A stretch of DNA of 64,000 bases from Oscheius tipulae (Eukaryota; Nematoda; Chromadorea; Rhabditida; Rhabditidae). A program made the translations under genes and the position numbers. Where the stretch lies: the NCBI GenBank assembly GCA_037178975.1, contig JASJZH010000002.1, positions 4,526,001-4,590,000 of the forward strand, written 5' to 3'. Of this stretch, positions 46,659 through 57,402 are shown piece by piece. The notes beneath the pieces were generated by a model, which worked only from the letters and a program-made list of their open reading frames with translations, searched no databases and was not told the origin of the DNA. Position 1 is the stretch's first letter, and each line of letters starts with the position of its first letter.

Positions 46659-47404
46659 ATGGAAACTCCTCCAATACTGGAAAACAGGACAAAAAAGCGT
46701 GTTTCCCGTGGAAGGCGGTCGTCCATTTTAATGAAACCGGACGATGCGTCTCCTACCGTCATCAGCGCTCCTATCAACGACTCTATTCAAGGCAAAACGG
46801 CTAAGGAACAGGTAGTTTTCTTTAGTTATTATCAAGCAGTTTGACCTAGACGGCTGAGATAAAAGCCCGTCTCAATATGCTAGCTGAATATAAGGCGAAA
46901 CTTGAGCAGGAGAAAGAAGAATGGCATGCTGTAGTGACAAAGTACAAAGAAAGACAGGCGGCCATGGAAACATACAGGTAAAAACAGATAAAATCGTATA
47001 AATTTCAAGCTCAGCAAGGAGAAGAACATGAAGAAGATCGAAGCTAAAGTAAGTAAACTGTTGGACGACGTCGGACAACGTCCGGAACATGTCCTCACAA
47101 GGATCTTCAACAAATTTCAGGAATCTATGGAAAGCAACGCCGAAAAGATGGTAAACTTTCAGTTACTCTTCAAATTTTTTATTCGCAGAGAAAGGAAGTT
47201 GCGAAGCTGAGAATCGATTGCTTAAACGAGCTACAAAGTATCGAGTGTGGGGAGAAAAGAAAGGAGATTTTCAACAAGATCATCCAGGAAAGAAGTGAAG
47301 AAGATTTTGCAAAGAAAGTCGATCTTTGGACGGAAGCTCGGGCTTTTAACAGGAAAAACATCGCCGAGACTACCAAGTTTATGGATGCCCGTGAACAGTT
47401 GTAA
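46659..47404 (+). CDS. Coiled-coil protein with basic RRSSI motif (possibly kinetochore, Dsn1/KNL-like)
   Basis: About 210 residues in five exons. Start METPPILENRTKKRVSRGRR, then SSILMKPDDASPTVISAP and a helical remainder: ARLNMLAEYKAKLEQEKEEW, VTKYKERQAAME, VSKLLDDVGQRPEHVLTRIF, KIIQERSEEDFAKK, ending ETTKFMDAREQL. The N-terminal RVSRGRRSSI followed by a helical rod recalls Aurora-B-regulated kinetochore proteins such as Dsn1 or the KNL-1 N-terminus. This is a motif-level guess, and the protein is too short for full KNL-1. No domain recognised with certainty. The start follows a TTTTCTAG acceptor. Confidence 0.5.
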
Positions 47405-47920
47405 AATAAAGCTTAAAAATAAAGATTTGAAGCAAGATTTCGATTCGAGAAGGTTAAATAAAACTATTCCCACGATTTCAGTCCAAGTGTCTACTCGCCA
47501 TAGGTTGGGATCTGAAGACGATACGCAATGACGCGGTAGAGAAATACCGCTGGTAATGGTAATCCGCTATGAGAATTTGCGAGAGCAAAAAGTGTAAACA
47601 CATTGTATTTCGCGGCATACAACCGGTATCAAGAGCATCCCGTATGAAACAAAGAATAGCGAAGTAGTCAAGATAAGCTAACTCTGAAATTGGAAACGAG
47701 CGGTATAGCAAGAGTAAACAAAAGTTCAAATAATATTTTATCTCAACAAAAAGTTCAACAGAAGAAGAATAGAAGGAAAAGAAAACAATACGAGAGTGAG
47801 AAACTGAGTTTCCGACGCCCGACAGGCATCACCAAATTGAACCTTCCCACAAGCACGGCCATGTTAGGAATACTAACAATGGGACAACACAAAATAGACC
47901 GGGATAACATCTAGCCGCGC
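47405..47920. other. Intergenic, no gene seen
   Basis: 516 bp between two convergent genes (coiled-coil plus, eIF3b minus). It holds the 3' ends only; a short open frame at 47690-47914 is Lys-rich and unsupported. Confidence 0.45.
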
Positions 47921-50643
47921 TTATTTCAACTCGTCTTCGTCCGTGATCGGAGCAAGGGTTTTCTCAGTACTAAGAGCAATCGTTATTTGTTCCTCCACAA
48001 GGTCCTCCAAAGCCAATTCCTTCCTATCCGTGTCGACACCTGTGAATTGTGTCATAGGACAGAATTGAGTAAATATTACCTCCACGAAGTTCGAGCTTAT
48101 CCTTCTTCCTAGCAGCCATGTCCTTGAGATTTTTCTCGCGGACCACATTGAAGGCGCCCATGATCTTGCGTCTCTTCTCGATAACTTCCTGACTGGCACG
48201 ATTCTTCTCCTCGTTATCTTCACGCTCGAAGCGAGTAGCCGTCTTCTTCAGATTCTTCTTAATTTCCCTCAGTTTCTGCTCGTTGAGCTTGACTGGCGGT
48301 CTCGGTCTCCATTGGAATTGAGAAAGGCGTTCGAGGTTCTTTCGATGCAACTCGCGACCCTGAAACCAATGGTTTAGTCAAAAGAGCTTGCAATGGATTA
48401 CCTGGAAGGTGAAAATCCTGTAGCCGAGGTCAGCACCAACACGGCCTCCTAGCGTCGTACACGTAACAAAGTAGCGACCAGTTGGATCCCAGTAAGCCTT
48501 GTTGAACCCGGGATGTTCGATAACATTCGTTCTCTTGGCTTCTTGCAGAGTCGTGTCGACAAACATGACGTTTCCTCCAGAAGAGAGCTTGGCCAAAACT
48601 GCGAGCCACTGCCCAGATGGAGCGAATTGAAGCTCGTTGAACTGCACTCCGGGATCGAGCTTGCTCACCAGCTTCAAAGGATTCGGACTCTTCGCATCGA
48701 TCTTGTAAATGTTAGGCGTGGCCTTGTTCTGATTTCCAGTAAGAACAGCAAACTTCTCGCCATTGGGTTCCCAGGCAAAATTAATGAACGGTTCAGGAAG
48801 AGGCAGATTCATCAGCGAAACATCCTTTCTGTCAATCTCGAAGATTTCCAAATGATAAGTACAACCTCCCTGAAAGATTGACGCATTCGCAAAAAGGAAA
48901 TAGAACTCACAATGTACTTGATCTCGCCAGTTTCCGCTTTAGTCTGCTTTTTCGAGTAACGCTTGGTGTAGACGGCAAGACGTTTACCATTCGGCTGCCA
49001 CCACATCTGAGCTTCAGCAACATTGTAAATACGTCCAGTTCGAAGCTTCTGTGTACTGGGGATGGACATCAATCCAAATTCAGCTGGCACAGAGTCCGAA
49101 CACTCGCAATAGTAGGCAATGATGTTCTCAGTCGGATTCCACTCGAACGTGTTTATGTTCTCGATGATGACGTGTTTCTTGTCAACCAGTTCGAACTTCT
49201 CGGTCTCGAAGACTGATATTCCGTTAACCTGAACTGGGAATTACTCCAAATGTGGGAATAACGACACCTTCTTCTCCTTCTCCAGTTTGTCTTTCTCCGG
49301 AGCCTTGAGACAGGCAAAGAACTTCTCGTCGTTGGACCATTTGAAGATGGGCCATGTAGGCAGCTCATTTCTATTGGTCAGAGCGTAGAGTGAGAATCCC
49401 TTCTTCATCTCGCCAGTTCGAACATCCCAAATTCGAATGCAGTCCTCATCATCTCCCCAGTGCATGTTTTGAGAAGGTGCGGCAAAGGTCACGATGTAGC
49501 TGAAAATGAAAGTTATATTGGCTTGGTGGTACTGCTGATAATTCTTTAACATTTGAGAGGAACTTACTTTTCACGAGGAGAGAAGTCGATGTATTGAACA
49601 TTCAGATGGGGGAAGCGTTGGAATCTCTTGTACTGCGGGCCGGCCCAAAGAATGGCTCCTTGAGCATGGATGGTCAGCAGATAGGTACCATGAGGCGACC
49701 ATTTGAAAACAGTCTCGGTCCAGTTCTGGAATATTTAATGAATTTTAGCTGAAAGGAAAATACCTGTCTCTCAGCGGTCTTCGGATCGTCTCCCCCAATT
49801 TCCGGCTCATGCCCCTTGATATGGGTATAGACGCCGACAATAGGATGTCCATTCCTCTCGTACTGGACACAGAACTGGTCACGACAGCGTTGATTCTGCA
49901 TCCACCACCAGAGGTCACCCTGCAAATGTCGAATGTCTAATCAGACCTGTGTTATACGAACAAACACAAGCCTTATCTGACTTCGATACAATCTACCCTT
50001 CGTTTCATGGAAAGAACCTCTCAATGAGTATCTTAGATTTGATGTAACGGGGAAACAATACAAAAAGGCAAAAGTGAAACTAACAACATCGGAGTAGGGA
50101 GTAGGTTCGGGCTCTTGCCAGTCCTCTGGAGGCTGTTCGATCCGTCTCATCTCGTCAAAGAGCAGAACTTGGAAAGTATGCTTCTTGTCGAGAGCGTATC
50201 CATTCAACACACTCTTAGCATACTCGGCCGTCTCTTTCGACTTCCATTCAACGAAGACGCAGCCCTGAACAACAGTTTAGACGCTGAACCAAACTATTCT
50301 TACCTTGCTGCCACCATCGACCGCCTTGGGAAAGAACATCTTGTAAGCATCGGCTTCAGAAGCAGGGGCGACACTACCGACAATCTTGGCGATGACAGCT
50401 TCCAGCTTGGGCATGCGCTCGGCTCCAACAACAGGAATACCGAAAATGACGGTGCACATCTCCTCATATTGTTCTCTTGAAGGTTCCTGGCGAAGGACAT
50501 CAGGAACAAGCTCTAAATTTAAAAAATGTAGATAGCAAAACAAGTGGTTGCGTACCTTGATCAGAAATTTTATCCACAAAGTCTTCCGGATCGGAGAAGG
50601 AAGGTTCCTCCTCGTTCTCCTTATTGATATTTCCGTCCACCAT
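47921..50643 (-). CDS. eif-3.B: Translation initiation factor eIF3 subunit b
   Basis: Scaffold subunit of eIF3, which binds the 40S ribosome. Start [20 protein letters not shown]. The RRM region holds [40 protein letters not shown] and [20 protein letters not shown]. Beta-propeller repeats include [93 protein letters not shown] and [14 protein letters not shown]. The C-terminal helix has [20 protein letters not shown]. Ends [11 protein letters not shown]. The ATG lies 15 bp after a TTTCCAG acceptor. Full-length by comparison with the family (about 700 residues). Confidence 0.95.
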
Positions 50644-51078
50644 TACGGCGACCAGGGGACCCTGGAAAAGTGAAATATTAAATGTGAAAGGAAGAGAGAA
50701 AATAGATCGAGAAATAAAACTAGGCAATTGCTGTATCGCACAGAATAAAGCTGCCATAAAGACGGCTACAACTTTGCATTATAGCTAGTGTTTGCAAGAA
50801 GAAACTTGTAACAGCAGTCTTGTAAGGAAAATCGGCATTTATGCTCCGCAAAAAGCATTTTTCGTCACTTGTAATGAAGATTCGGACACTTGCCTATCGC
50901 TGCGGGACCTGCATCCTCGGTCCTTGAAAAAGAAAGAGAACGGATGAAAAGGTAGGAATAGCGCTTCGACGTCAAAAAAAAACAAATAAAACGCTGAAAT
51001 AGAACATCTTTACTGTGAGGGTGGCACTAATTGTCATAATGCATAATCTAGCTCTACGAAGGTACGATTGAAGGGTAT
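50644..51078. other. Intergenic, no gene seen
   Basis: 435 bp between two minus-strand genes, containing the eIF3b promoter or leader region and the 3' end of the DAPIT-like gene. Confidence 0.4.
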
Positions 51079-51341
51079 CTAATGAACTGCAGGTGAGATG
51101 ACATTCTTATAAGCGAGTTTCTCGGCTTTTTGAACTTTTGCCTGAAATGAGATAATTTTTGTGGATCATAATCAAAACTCGCCTTTCTAGCTTGATTCCA
51201 CTTGAAAAGAAAGTAGATTCCGACGTAGCTAGCGAGGGCGGCGCGACAGATGTTGGCTCGTCCAAAATGCTCGTGGGGGTTGAGGAAGGCCCTCTTGGTG
51301 TTGACGACAGACTGCCATAATCCACGAACAGCGTCGACCAT
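51079..51341 (-). CDS. DAPIT/USMG5-like ATP synthase-associated protein, copy 1
   Basis: Small inner-membrane protein resembling subunit k (DAPIT) of mitochondrial ATP synthase: Gly-Arg-x-Asn, then one membrane helix, then basic residues. Start MVDAVRGLWQSVVNTKRAFL, then NPHEHFGRANICRAALASYV and GIYFLFKWNQARK. A short intron (about 51127-51182) is followed by AKVQKAEKLAYKNVISPAVH. Acceptor TTTTTTTAG precedes the start. A closely related second copy lies on the other strand at 60213-60488, with the central 50 residues nearly identical. Family name inferred from the motif pattern; the gene itself is well supported by the paralog. Confidence 0.7.
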
Positions 51342-51634
51342 CTCTTCTGGCCTAAAAAAACGTTTATAGTGTAATGTGTGCGTTCTGTGTGAGTGAATGA
51401 CCGCAAAAGGAACATGGATGGGAGGAAATCCACAAGAAAACATAGGAGACAAACATAGAGCACCACAAGGTGAAAGAAAAGATCGCGAATTCAAACAGCA
51501 TCGGTGCAGTAAATCGTGGCAGGACCTATAAAATGCGCGGGGAAAGTCTTTAGCGCGCAATTGGTGTTTTTGTCAGTTGTGAACTGTCTGAACTCTAGAG
51601 CCTAAAGTGCGTGATCTTTATTCTATCATCGTCA

Positions 51635-52159
51635 TTAGATCTTGAAGGTGTTGAAGAACTCGACGACGATGCAAAGTCTGAGAGTGGGATGGGTGCGGAA
51701 GAGCTGGACGACACTTCCCTTACGGACCGCCTTGACGTTGTCAGCGGCAGCCCACTTAGAGGTTCTCAGGATGTAGTCCTGTTGGACGATGGTCTGTTCC
51801 GGGAAAAGCTGGAAAAACTTGAGCCAGCCGAACTTCTTGTAGGGAGCGATCCGTTCCCTATCTCCAAATGGTCAACATCCATTTTGGCCTTCGGCTCGTA
51901 CTCCTGAAAAAGTTTTTCTTGCTTCCGTAAAACATCACCTTGGCGAGCTCCTCGAACTGCTTTCCATTGATCAGTTTCTCGAATCGGTCACTGTACTCGT
52001 CCAAGATGACAGTGTAAAACTTCTCCAGATCATCTCTTTCTGTCAGAGCCGCCAGATGGTGAGTACTGTCCGGATGAAGAGCTTTAGTCGGTTCAGCCTT
52101 CGCGGTCTCATTGAGCTCCAGAGCTCGAGTGTAAAAGATGGCGAAGGAAGAACTGCATG
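51635..52159 (-). pseudogene. SnoaL/DUF4440-like secreted gene, frame broken twice
   Basis: Readable segments are FAIFYTRALELNETAKAEPT, LHPDSTHHLAALTERDDLEK, FYTVILDEYSDRFEKLINGK, then YEPKAKMDVDHLEIG and, shifted by one base, ERIAPYKKFGWLKFFQLFPE, TSKWAAADNVKAVRKG and VVEFFNTFKI. The KxxNGKQFEELAxEYEP pattern fits the SnoaL-like/DUF4440 fold. The likely start ATG (52157-52159, MQFFL) is one base out of frame with the body. The second shift is at a GGG run near 51862. A TATAAAA lies at 52192-52198 on this strand. Two single-base lesions in one small gene suggest a young pseudogene or assembly errors in homopolymers. Confidence 0.5.
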
Positions 52160-52191
52160 TCCAGTGTGTCTTCTCTCTCCAGTCGCGAGCA

Positions 52192-52198
52192 TTTTATA
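52192..52198 (-). promoter_or_regulatory. TATA box of the minus-strand SnoaL-like gene
   Basis: TATAAAA on the minus strand, 33 bp before the ATG at 52159. Confidence 0.45.
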
Positions 52199-52311
52199 CC
52201 AACCTCTTGCCTGACGTGCGTATTCTGCATCCTGATGTGTGCAAAACATTATGACCGAGAGTACTTGAAATGGTCGTCTCCTGAACCTAGAAGACACATC
52301 GAACAGTCGAG

Positions 52312-52723
52312 ATGAACAAGCTCTTCCTTCTCGTCGTCCTCGCTGCTCTGGTTCTCTCTCATGCCGGCCCCTACATGGATATCCTGAAGTTCTTCCAACC
52401 TAAAATCGAGAACATCGCCAATGCCATCAATAAGATCAACAATAAGAATGAGGAGCTATTCAGCGCAAAGAACATCGAGGGTTTGGGAGAGCTGTACTCT
52501 GATCACGCTGAACATATTCACAATGGTCAACGTCTGGAGGGAAAGCAGACCATCAATGAAGCCTTCAAAGAAGAGATCGAGTCCGGAGTTCGTCGACTTG
52601 TGGTATCATTTCTTTCAAAAAGAAAACACGAATACTCCAGATCTATGTTCGTGAGACAGTCCGCAGTGCCATGAAGTCAACGGAACTCTGAAGATTGAGA
52701 CCGAGATCGATTACATGTACTAG
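52312..52723 (+). CDS. Secreted SnoaL/DUF4440-like protein
   Basis: Signal peptide MNKLFLLVVLAALVLSHAGP, then DILKFFQPKIENIANAINKI and FSAKNIEGLGELYSDHAEHI. HNGQRLEGKQTINEAFKEEI and ESGVRRLV follow. A 64-bp intron (GTATCATTT to GTCCGCAG) joins to CHEVNGTLKIETEIDYMY. The pattern of a helix, 'Leu-Tyr-x-Asp-(His)', Gly, then 'Gly-Lys..Ile...F' is the DUF4440/SnoaL-like fold common in nematode secreted proteins. The beta sheet is shortened compared with a full domain of 120-130 residues, so the C-terminus may be truncated or another exon exists. Divergent from the broken copy at 51635-52159. Confidence 0.55.
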
Positions 52724-53421
52724 AAAGACGATAAATTGGCTTTTCTGTCTGACCAGATGTTGTCAATACTTTCCAGAGAGAAATGGAAACGGAAGAAAAA
52801 ATGTAGAAACTAATAGCTCGTCAGAACACTCAAATCTCTGATTGTTCACATGTTCTCAGCGCCCTGGTCTTTCAGGCAAGTCTTCCCTTAAAATGGACTG
52901 ATGTGTCAACAATGATTCTTCTGAAAAGGTGTCTAGCTGCGTCATGCCATCCGATCCTTGTCTCCTCTCTTTCGAAAAACCTGAACACTCTGAGAACAAT
53001 CGTCTCGTAGTATCTAAACCCCGTTCATGCCTCCATGAGAAATGAGCTGTCAGAATCAGACTCCACTTCCGAAAAAAGAGAATGTCATGTTTGCAAATGA
53101 CACGTTCGTTTGTCTGTGTTTGTCCCCCGATGTGTAGGTGGGTTGCGTCGTCGACACACTCGAATTTGATGAGAATGACCTGAAATCGGAGACGACTGAT
53201 GCGCTTGGTACCCTAAAGAGGCGGAAGAGAAATTGGAGGATTTTTGATCTGTGCTCTGTCAACAATCTCGGGAACGGCAAATAAGGCTCCTCGTAGGTTG
53301 AAGTTCAGTGAGGGAAGTTATCTTGATCTCATGGAGAGACTGTAGATTAGACAAGCGTACGAAATCTTTGAGATTTATTAGGCATTAGTATAATGCGAAT
53401 TCAATAGCATCAAGTATAGAG
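52724..53421. other. Intergenic, no convincing gene
   Basis: 698 bp. A plus-strand open stretch at about 53137-53283 (VGCVVDTLEFDENDLKSETT, then DALGTLKRRK) follows a TGTAG acceptor and could be an exon. No ATG exon could be joined to it. Confidence 0.4.
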
Positions 53422-54395
53422 TTATTGCTGGATGCAGCTTTGCTTGCGAGCATTATTGCTGTCGTAGAGGCCACTCTTCTTCCTCTGGACTATCCTGAAC
53501 TGTTCGATCGCGTACTTCCTTCCAACCTCGAAAGCGTCTTCGAAAACCTCGTCGAGTCCTTCCTAAACTTGTCTGTGCTCTTGTGCAACCATGAACTAAC
53601 CCCAGTGGCTGCAGAACACTCCAGATACTTTGCGGCTCCGATTCTCTTTGCAAAACTCTCAGCTTGACTGAGCGACATCGGAAGAGTGGAGTCTGTTCCA
53701 TTGTGGAGAATCTTGGTCCTTTTATCGATCTGTGTGCCGACAAGAACGAACGGAATACTTCCGATGGCGGTGATCGTGTCCATCACCTGAAAACTCGTAC
53801 TTTGTGCTCCTCCCTCTCGAAAGTTTGCAAGTTCGTTTCCGCCAACTTGACAATTACGGCGGAAAATGCCGTCATTGCTGCTTTGTGATTTCGCACGCGA
53901 ATGAAGTTTCGTCTCTTTTGAACTCAAATAAGGAAGAGATCATGATGCTAGTTTTGGTAGTCATCTCGTCATTAATAGGATGGAGATGTAAATCAAGGAA
54001 GAAGGAGGGAGATTTCCGGTCATCTAGCCTCTAGCACTCACCATTTTAATGGTTTGGTCTACAGTAGCTTCTCGGGCCACGGAGACACAGAGCAAAATGG
54101 CATGGATTTCGCCTTGGAAGAGCAGATTGTCACCGAAGCTTGTCGCATCCAAGAATTGGCATTTCTGGCCATTGAATGCGGTGATCACCTCGCAAATCTG
54201 AAATGTTTCTTCTTTGGAGACTCGAGAGTAGTTGCGATATCAAACCAGAGTAGGACAATCAGAATTGGGTTCCTAACTAACCTCATCGTCGTAGGGTAGT
54301 CCGGACAGTTGAGCATAGCGTCGGAGAATCTCGAGTCGATCATTGTCGCCCAAAACGACGCAGCGAATGAGCGGGACGTCGGTAAGATTGGACAT
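53422..54395 (-). CDS. Divergent Rho/Cdc42-like GTPase lacking the P-loop
   Basis: Rho-family relative in four or more exons. Start MSNLTDVPLIRCVVLGDNDR directly after TCTTTCAG. Strand beta-1 is kept (IRCVVLGD) but GxxxxGKT is replaced by DNDRLEI. The middle exon reads AFNGQKCQFLDATSFGDNLL and IHAILLCVSVAREATVDQTI, where DTAGQE should be. The exon after it is intact: IPFVLVGTQIDKRTKI (G4) and AKYLECSAATG (G5). The C-terminus reads EGLDEVFEDAFEVGRKYAIE and a basic tail ending KQSCIQQ, a CaaX-like box. G4, G5 and the tail mark it as Cdc42/Rho derived, while phosphate-binding motifs are gone. Probably a pseudo-GTPase or strongly diverged. Some exon joins near the end are tentative. Confidence 0.65.
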
Positions 54396-57300
54396 TCTGA
54401 AAGATCTCAGTCGGTGAAAGGTTTGGTTTAGAAGAGAGAGGTGACGTTGACGAGAGAGTAGTCCCGAGAGACAGGACACTCCATCATCGCGGAACATCGT
54501 CAAGCCACTTGACGCCTGACAGGAACAGAGAAACGAACTATGATTGTTACCTGATAAACAAATATGAGGAGAGAATCGAGTTAGTTCGGGAGATCGTATG
54601 CCTCAGTGCCAAGGCTCAACGATCAGATTCCCCAAAACGGATTAATAGGAAGAGTGTATCTATAGGTCATTCTGGATGGAACGCGCCCTGATGTCAACAG
54701 AAATTTGACGAGAAACAAATACTTGTCACTACCAAAATAATTCAAGACGCTCTCTTAATTTGATGGTCAAAGAACAGAAATGCAGCTTCCTCCCTAAGGA
54801 GAGGGGTTTTGGCATTCCAGCAATATGCCAAGACAAATGGCGAGAGCGGAAGCCGACAAGATGTGTTAATTTATAACCCAAGCGTCTCTGCTCTCTCTAA
54901 AATAGGAAAGAATACCTAACATATAAAAGAATCTCATATCAGCGACTGACCTATCCTAATAGGGCACATCAGAAGAAGCTGATGAAACATGTATTGGATT
55001 CATTTACGAACAGGTGCACAAGTTTCGAAACTCTGGCTAAGTTAATTTTACAAGACTACCAGAGGCCATCGAGCTCCGTGAACATAGTTGGCTAAAACAT
55101 GGACAAGGACTTTTGGTGTCGACGACGCTGGGACTGAGCCCGTGAACGGAATTGGGGGAACACTACTTCTCGTAAGCAGCTTTTGGGTGTTGAAAGGATC
55201 CAAAACAATGAGCAAGAAGCGTCAGCTGATCCGCCATCAGTTTGAGAAGTGAAAACAGGTCCACTGGACCCTCTTCCAGAAATAGGGGAAACCCCCGACG
55301 AGATCAGACCACTTGGAAAGGATGGGCGGGATCAGGTGATGTCACAGACGCGCCCATTTTTGCAGAAAGAAGAAGAGACGTGGGGATTGCACGCTTTAGG
55401 GAGGAATGATGAATGAGAGAGAAGACAATCATCAGGGGAAGTTACTGCCACGCGAAGATGAATTCCTTCCCGGAATTGACGGCTGTTTATCAAGACTACA
55501 GAATGAGGTCAGACGAAGACACCCACAAGGTGTCCAATTTAATCGGGACTAACAGCACTTTCTAAGGATCAAATGGAGAAATTTGCAGGTAAGTTGCAGA
55601 TTAAGCAGCTGTACTTGGAAGAATCCGGTCAAAAAAGACGAATCTTTCGGATGAAAAAGGGTACTCTACAACCAGCATATAAGCTAGATCAGGAGAGATA
55701 ACTATAGAGCACAGTTGCAGGATTCAATTGAACGGAAGCAGAAGCCAACTATCGTTAGAAGACAGATTTGAAAACTGGTACTTAACCATTTAGCTGGCTT
55801 ATCACCTGTCTCGAAATTGAAACAGTACCGTAGCATGCACTGTTCTGGAAACTTCGTAGTCACCGACACATTCTCTTTGAACTCTTTCAAAGAGTCAAAA
55901 CTTTCGGTAGAGCTGTGGGAGCAAAATATGAAAAGTCAAATATTTTGGAAGTCAATTTATCGGGTAATTCCTTGAAGAAGCTCTTATACGAACACTTGAA
56001 GCAAATGGAAATATGACTAAAAACTAAGAATCCCTGCCTAAGATTACCCTCTCCTCCCCAGACGTTAAATAATTGAAGAGGGAAATCTCCAAGTGTAGGT
56101 GTCTGCTATTAAAATGCAATTAGGCGAGACAGTTGTTCTCTCGAATGAGCTCTCATTTATTCATTCGTTTTAGGTCTTTCTCCACGCTTCCCGACGTATC
56201 ATAAATAATTTGTACCTGAATCAACTGTTCACTCTATGAATGAATAAATTTCAGGAGGCATGCTTGCAAAAGAGTCTTAAAATGGAACTGGGAAGCAATT
56301 GTACTCCACTCTAAATGCGTTTGGTTCCCTCTTCCACTTGGGTAATTGTTTCTCTTTCTTCCTCTTCAGCAGGTGTCGAAAAGTCGGAGTCTTCGGCGCT
56401 AATCTGGCGGAAGTATAGCCGCATAACTTTGTCTTGAGACGTCAGTCACCTCATGCAATAGTCCGTCTAATTGTGGTCCGAGGACACTTTTAAACTCCGT
56501 TAGAGCTTGGACTAAATGATAGACTACGGGAGATGGACAGCCCTGACGGGGCAGGGTTCAGAGATGAACGGCTACTGAACAATAGAAAGGCTTGTGATCA
56601 TTCGGTGCTCAACTGCGAAATTCAAATAGATTGGTCTGCGTTTCTTTGGGCTTTAGGTCTCCTCGGAAAAGTCTTCTCTCATCTACAGAAGAGGCTAACC
56701 AGATTGGACAGGTTTGTACATGAAGACCAGCAGAAAACAATGTGCTTCGGTACAATTGTTGACTTCACGCCTGTCAAGGAAGAAGAAGGTGCCAAAGAGG
56801 GATCACTTTTTTGGTCTGGATTAAGCTTGATCAGTGTTCATACGGAAGAGACTGTATTAAACTGAACGTTTCTGTACAATGGGAATTTATTAGTGCTCGC
56901 CTGATCTAAGTGACAGTCGACAAGGTAGAACTGTAATTTATGATCGATCGATGTCGCGTTAGTGCTGTTTTTAAAAATTCTTGTCTTCAAGCCAAGTTAC
57001 ACAACCAAACACTTTTCTCCAAAACTTCTGTTCCCGTCAAAAGACTATTTTAGACATTGTTCAAGGGCTGATAGTCCCGGTCCTGACACGACTCTCCCGA
57101 CGTGCGGTCTCTTTATCAGAAAACTTAAACATATTTTACATTTTTGTGAATCGATTGCTAACGAATTTCGTTTTTTGAGCCTTTGCGGAAGGGGGCTAAA
57201 ATGTCTGACATTTGTTACTTCTCCCCTACCAAAGAACTCTAAAAATAAATCATCATAGAATATCGACCGCTTCCTTACTTGGTTTTCGAAAGGCGTTCGC

Positions 57301-57402
57301 TTTCTAAATATCCCTAAGAAGCATTTTTAGTATCCTTTCCGCTTTGTTCTTTTTTATCACAATCACACGGTTCATTACAGCGAAATCTTCTTCCAGCCTC
57401 CT
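54396..57402. other. 3.0-kb stretch with one candidate minus-strand gene
   Basis: Nothing recognised in 54396-56300. The candidate exons at 56311-56740 (minus) and an overlapping plus-strand ORF are listed separately. 56870-57400 is AT-rich and should contain the Pat1 promoter. Confidence 0.45.
56311..56740 (-). CDS. Candidate short-exon gene, unrecognised (3' part)
   Basis: Four short exons join in phase with GT-AG introns of 38-51 bp. They read LYRSTLFSAGLHVQTCPIC, then PKKRRPIYLNFAVEHRMITS and LSI, then GCPSPVVYHLVQALTEFKSV and LGPQLDGLLHE. After a 46-bp intron ending CTTCCGCCAG comes ISAEDSDFSTPAEEEERETI with end EEGTKRI. The last two exons are the best supported because donor, acceptor and phase all fit. 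No 5' end or family found. A 110-codon plus-strand ORF (56533-56865, start MDSPDGAGFRDERLLNN) overlaps it and is the competing reading. Confidence 0.35.

Noticed and set aside
53056-53283. Minus-strand ORF and plus-strand exon-like stretch
   Set aside because: Neither could be joined to a start codon or a neighbouring exon; not enough to call a gene.
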